Below the pieces are notes generated by a model. That model searched no databases. It had not been told where the DNA came from and saw only the letters and a program-made list of their open reading frames with translations. Below, piece by piece: positions 43,823-49,874 of a DNA stretch of 49,874 nt (the stretch's first letter is position 1; the number at the start of each line of letters is the position of its first letter). This DNA is from Vibrionales bacterium SWAT-3 (GTDB lineage Bacteria; Pseudomonadota; Gammaproteobacteria; Enterobacterales; Vibrionaceae): NCBI GenBank assembly GCA_000169995.1, contig AAZW01000036.1, forward strand, positions 1 to 49,874. The letters run 5' to 3'. The position numbers and the translations under genes are program-made.

Positions 43823-45083
43823 GTGAGCCTCCCAGTTGAAGTGAGAACTGGTTAACCGCACTAAGCATAAGTTTCAGTTTTGTTTGCTTACCATATCGGC
43901 CAAATGTCATTGAGGGGTGATGATGGCCAACGATATCAGCGACTGTAGACTCAGCCACTTCCTTTTGCTTAAGAACATCAATGAAAGTGTGACGGAGGGA
44001 GTACGCAGTAGGGCGTTGCCCTGCTTTCAATCCGATCTTAGATAGGAGTCTGCCGAATTGTTGGCAATATTGTTGGCTCCAGTCCTTGTTGAGACCCAGT
44101 GGCTTGTAATCGAATAGACCGGTTTTGCTATTGTTCTTACGAAACTCAACATACTCAAGAAAGCCATGTTTGATTAGACTCTGATGAATGGGGACTTGTC
44201 GCAGAGCATAACGATTCTTGATCCGCTGTCCGTGCCCCCCATCTGTTACGTTTAAGTAAGGGACTGGACCGCTAACGACCACGTCTTCTGTACGTAGCTG
44301 ACACACTTCATTCGGCCTCATACCCATATACGTGAGCAATAAAGTAACCCAGTAGAAACCTTTATCCACTTTCTGAAACTGCTCAGATGAGAAGAGTGTT
44401 GAAAGCTGACTCTCTGACCACCTTGAGCGCTGCTTATCAGCTTTTATAGACTTCTTGAAAGTCGCTTTGATATCTGCAGACACGTTTCTTTCAATCAAAG
44501 ACATGGTCGCACACCAACGTATAAATTGACTTAACGCCGCGTAATAATCTTTACAGCTTTTCGCTGAAAGACTAGAGCTATTGAGAGTCTTAATGTACTC
44601 CATCAGTGTCATCGCAGTTATTGTTGATAAACCAGATAGCGCTGTGCTCTCAAAGAAAAAGGTAATGCGCTGTTTCAACTGATGGACAGTCAATGCACTT
44701 ACCCCTTGAACCCCTTTGAACTCTAGAAAGTGTTCTAACGCTTCACTCCAATGCTTTTCTTCACTCAAACGCTTAGAAGTATGACTTATAGAAGGTATAC
44801 AACCTAAATGTAAGCGATCATCCTGCTTCTGTGATTGTAAGTTCAGATGGTGGGACAAGATGCCTTTTAGATGCAACTGAAACTCTGAAAAGCACAGAGA
44901 ATCTGTAGTACGAAAGGCCTCTTTGACAGCACTGACAAGGCTTAAGCCAATGACTTTAGCTAGCTTAGGGTCTTTTGTTCGAAGGCTAATTTTCAGATCG
45001 AATGGGAATCCCAACGCTTTCAACTGTGCTGGAGTACAAATCCGTGCGTAATAGACGCCGTGGGGAGATTTTTGTATATACAT
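43815..45083 (-). CDS. Tyrosine recombinase (island integrase)
   Basis: A 422-residue integrase. The N-terminal arm (about 1-55) has the YIQKSPHGVYYARICTP pattern of DUF6538-type integrases. The core-binding domain spans about 105-205 and the catalytic domain about 220-415. Catalytic positions: R256 (MGMRPNEV), Y361-S-L-R364-H (Tyr in place of the usual first His), the H387-389 cluster, and the nucleophile Y397 (GRYGK). It lies 87 nt from the tRNA-Ser, facing away from it. It catalyses integration and excision at the 32-bp repeat. Confidence 0.92.
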   Translation of the reverse strand: MYIQKSPHGVYYARICTPAQLKALGFPFDLKISLRTKDPKLAKVIGLSLVSAVKEAFRTTDSLCFSEFQLHLKGILSHHLNLQSQKQDDRLHLGCIPSISHTSKRLSEEKHWSEALEHFLEFKGVQGVSALTVHQLKQRITFFFESTALSGLSTITAMTLMEYIKTLNSSSLSAKSCKDYYAALSQFIRWCATMSLIERNVSADIKATFKKSIKADKQRSRWSESQLSTLFSSEQFQKVDKGFYWVTLLLTYMGMRPNEVCQLRTEDVVVSGPVPYLNVTDGGHGQRIKNRYALRQVPIHQSLIKHGFLEYVEFRKNNSKTGLFDYKPLGLNKDWSQQYCQQFGRLLSKIGLKAGQRPTAYSLRHTFIDVLKQKEVAESTVADIVGHHHPSMTFGRYGKQTKLKLMLSAVNQFSLQLGGSHE

Positions 45084-45128
45084 TGACTTACCTCGTTGTT
45101 TCGAAGCAAATTCAAGTCTTACAGATAC

Positions 45129-45161
45129 AAAAAAAGCCTTTGATAATCAAAGGCTTTTTTT
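45129..45161 (-). terminator. Island-borne terminator after tRNA-Ser
   Basis: Nearly perfect palindrome: A7-GCCTTTGAT facing ATCAAAGGC-T7. It is 8 nt from the tRNA-Ser attachment repeat, so it ends the rRNA/tRNA transcript before the integrase gene. It takes the role of the native hairpin now at 35351. Confidence 0.85.
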
Positions 45162-45169
45162 GATGAATA

Positions 45170-45201
45170 GTGGTGGAGGGATAGGGATTTGAACCCTAGA
45201 A
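45170..45201. repeat. Island attachment site, tRNA copy
   Basis: 32 bp within the 3' end of tRNA-Ser, identical to 35389-35420. The identity ends where the variable-arm side of the tRNA begins. Confidence 0.93.
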
Positions 45202-45261
45202 CCGCTATTAACGGTTGCCGGTTTTCAAGACCGGTGCTTTCGACCACTCAGCCATCCCTCC
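45171..45261 (-). tRNA. tRNA-Ser(UGA)
   Basis: 91 nt including encoded CCA, with a long variable arm typical of tRNA-Ser. The anticodon TGA is in the loop CTTGAAA. Acceptor stem GGAGGGA/TCCCTCC. It is the last gene of the rRNA operon and the insertion site of the island; the 3' end was rebuilt by the island, so it remains functional. Confidence 0.95.
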
Positions 45262-45344
45262 AACAAATTGTTACTAAAATTAGTCTTACTTGTGTGCTGT
45301 TTCTAGTTTTGCTTTCAGTTTTTTAAAACTGAAAACGTAAAGTA

Positions 45345-45463
45345 AGCCTGGCGATGTCCTACTCTCACATGGGGAAGCCCCACACTACCATCGGCGCTAT
45401 TGTGTTTCACTTCTGAGTTCGGCATGGAATCAGGTGGGTCCACAATGCTATGGTCGCCAAGCA
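45345..45463 (-). rRNA. rrf: 5S ribosomal RNA
   Basis: About 119 nt. The minus strand begins TGCTTGGCGACCATAGCATT and ends in GTGAGAGTAGGACATCGCCAGGC, with complementary ends forming helix I. It lies between 23S and tRNA-Ser. Confidence 0.95.
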
Positions 45464-45596
45464 AATTTTGCTTTTACTTTCAGCTTTTTTAAAAACTGAA
45501 GGCAAAATAATCTGGAAAGCTTATTAAAAGTGTTGTCTCATCAAACTCATTCAAGCGTTTGTATATCTGAGTCCATCAAAACCCCTTGGGTGTTGT

Positions 45597-48485
<2,889 letters not shown>

Positions 48486-48769
48486 ATACAACCCGAAAGG
48501 GTCTTAGTGTATGGCAACTAACCAAGGTTTTTGGTTGTAATAAGAAGGGTTAGTTCTTATTACGTGTTTGCCGGACTCAATTTTGAATACAAGACACTTG
48601 AATGTGTTTGTGTTGTGTTTTCTTAGTTAAAGGAAAACATTGAGAACTTTTAATTTGATTAACTCTTAGAGTTAATCAGTCAGCTTTCCAAATTGTTAAA
48701 GAGCAAGAGTTTCAAAGTGTTAAACTTTCAACCCATTTTTAAATACTCTCTTTCGAGAATGCTTAAAGA

Positions 48770-48845
48770 TGGTGGGCGATACCGGGCTCGAACCAGTGAC
48801 CCCCTGCTTGTAAGGCAGGTGCTCTCCCAACTGAGCTAATCGCCC
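48770..48845 (-). tRNA. tRNA-Val(UAC), copy nearest 23S
   Basis: 76 nt with encoded CCA. Anticodon TAC in the loop CTTACAA. Acceptor GGGCGAT/ATCGCCC. The same gene occurs again at 49011. Confidence 0.95.
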
Positions 48846-48909
48846 ATAAAGTTTTCTTTTGTCTTCACTTTTTAAAAAGTGAAAATAAAAGCCATTCTTA
48901 TGGAAGGAA

Positions 48910-48985
48910 TGGTGGAGCTATGCGGGATCGAACCGCAGACCTCCTGCGTGCAAGGCAGACGCTCTCCCAGCTGAGCTATAGCCCC
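48910..48985 (-). tRNA. tRNA-Ala(UGC)
   Basis: 76 nt with CCA. Anticodon TGC in CTTGCAC. Acceptor GGGGCTA/TAGCTCC. Spacer tRNA of the rRNA operon. Confidence 0.95.
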
Positions 48986-49010
48986 ATATTTTTATTTCCT
49001 TGGGAGGAAA

Positions 49011-49086
49011 TGGTGGGCGATACCGGGCTCGAACCAGTGACCCCCTGCTTGTAAGGCAGGTGCTCTCCCAACTGAGCTAATCGCCC
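49011..49086 (-). tRNA. tRNA-Val(UAC), second copy
   Basis: 76 nt, same sequence as 48770-48845. The following TTCCTTGGGAGGAAA spacer also recurs beside the next gene, a sign of duplication within the spacer. Confidence 0.95.
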
Positions 49087-49111
49087 CAAATTTTATTTCC
49101 TTGGGAGGAAA

Positions 49112-49187
49112 TGGTGGGTCGTGCAGGATTCGAACCTGCGACCAATTGATTAAAAGTCAACTGCTCTACCAACTGAGCTAACGACCC
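49112..49187 (-). tRNA. tRNA-Lys(UUU)
   Basis: 76 nt with CCA. Anticodon TTT in the loop ACTTTTAA. Acceptor GGGTCGT/GCGACCC-type pairing typical of Vibrio tRNA-Lys. Confidence 0.95.
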
Positions 49188-49189
49188 AA

Positions 49190-49265
49190 TGGTATCCCGT
49201 AGGGGAGTCGAACCCCTGTTACCGCCGTGAAAGGGCGGTGTCCTAGGCCTCTAGACGAACGGGAC
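49190..49265 (-). tRNA. tRNA-Glu(UUC)
   Basis: 76 nt with encoded CCA. Anticodon TTC in CTTTCAC. It is the first tRNA after 16S in the transcript. Confidence 0.95.
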
Positions 49266-49388
49266 ACTGCTAATTTATCTCCACTTTAAAAAGTAGAAAC
49301 AAACTTCGAAGAACTTGGGAGTTCTTCGTCTCTTTTACTTTCTAAACCTAATCAATCTGTGTGGACACTTATCGTGAATATCTTCGTA

Positions 49389-49874
<486 letters not shown>

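Larger units (their letters stand above)
35389..45201. mobile_element. Genomic island integrated at tRNA-Ser(UGA)
   Basis: A 9.8-kb segment bounded by a 32-bp direct repeat, one copy being the 3' end of an intact tRNA-Ser. A tyrosine integrase gene lies next to the tRNA end. Content: broken lysR/eamA pair, a two-gene unknown unit, three accessory genes and two insertion sequences. No phage structural, replication or conjugation gene is visible, and no clear excisionase. It is more AT-rich by eye than the flanks. Confidence 0.88.

Noticed and set aside
43391..45083. Gamma-mobile-trio type module.
   Set aside because: Only one recombinase and one small partner are present. I see no three-gene core with large partner proteins, so I do not claim it.
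35389..45201. Island as a prophage or conjugative element.
   Set aside because: No capsid, tail, lysis, replication, relaxase or type IV secretion gene is visible.

Overview
The window reads as a Vibrio chromosome, probably Splendidus clade. This rests on the ppsR/ppsA pair, the gene repertoire, and an rRNA operon whose 16S-23S spacer carries Glu, Lys, Val, Ala and Val tRNAs. No database search was possible, so the species is an inference.

Layout. Positions 1-9350 are ordinary housekeeping genes: the end of a 2OG-Fe(II) oxygenase with an in-frame stop, a glycerophosphodiester phosphodiesterase, a TauE-type exporter, a GNAT/L,D-transpeptidase pair, a Gfo/Idh oxidoreductase, a 52-residue small protein, glutaredoxin 2, and the divergent ppsR/ppsA pair. 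From 9430 to 14850 is a decaying locus. A porin-like gene is split by an IS630-family element, next to an intact serine hydrolase and an AraC regulator whose 3' end is fused tail-to-tail to a gene for a RelA/SpoT-fold protein. A MATE exporter follows.

Positions 16594-29251 hold a complete C-P lyase (phosphonate) locus on the minus strand: phnC-D-E-F-G-H-I-J-K-L-M-N-P plus a hexapeptide acetyltransferase. The uptake genes phnCDE come first, the GntR regulator phnF sits in the middle, and the catabolic genes follow with many ATGA overlaps. Two near-identical palindromes, one before phnC and one before phnF, look like PhnF operators, and a Pho-box-like sequence lies upstream of phnC. phnL is split by a 1,234-bp ISAs1-family element with a 10-bp target duplication, so the pathway is probably broken in this isolate.

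After an MFS transporter comes a plus-strand operon (31282-35198) of a YheO/DauR-like regulator, RidA, a TcyP-like symporter and a CoA-disulfide-reductase-like flavoprotein.

Positions 35389-45201 are a 9.8-kb genomic island inserted at the 3' end of tRNA-Ser(UGA), bounded by a 32-bp direct repeat and carrying a tyrosine integrase beside the tRNA. Its cargo is a LysR/EamA divergent pair with both genes broken (the second ISAs1 copy and a frameshift), a two-gene unit of unknown function (TPR-like protein plus a 279-residue protein), an IS903-like element that truncates genes on both sides, a coiled-coil protein, and a small protein overlapping the integrase. The island has replaced the native terminator behind tRNA-Ser with its own.

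Positions 45171-49874 are an rRNA operon on the minus strand: partial 16S, five spacer tRNAs, 23S, 5S and tRNA-Ser.

The main theme is recent insertion-sequence activity. Three genes (porin, phnL, lysR) are split by IS elements with intact target duplications, and each regains a full-length frame when the IS and one duplication copy are removed on paper.
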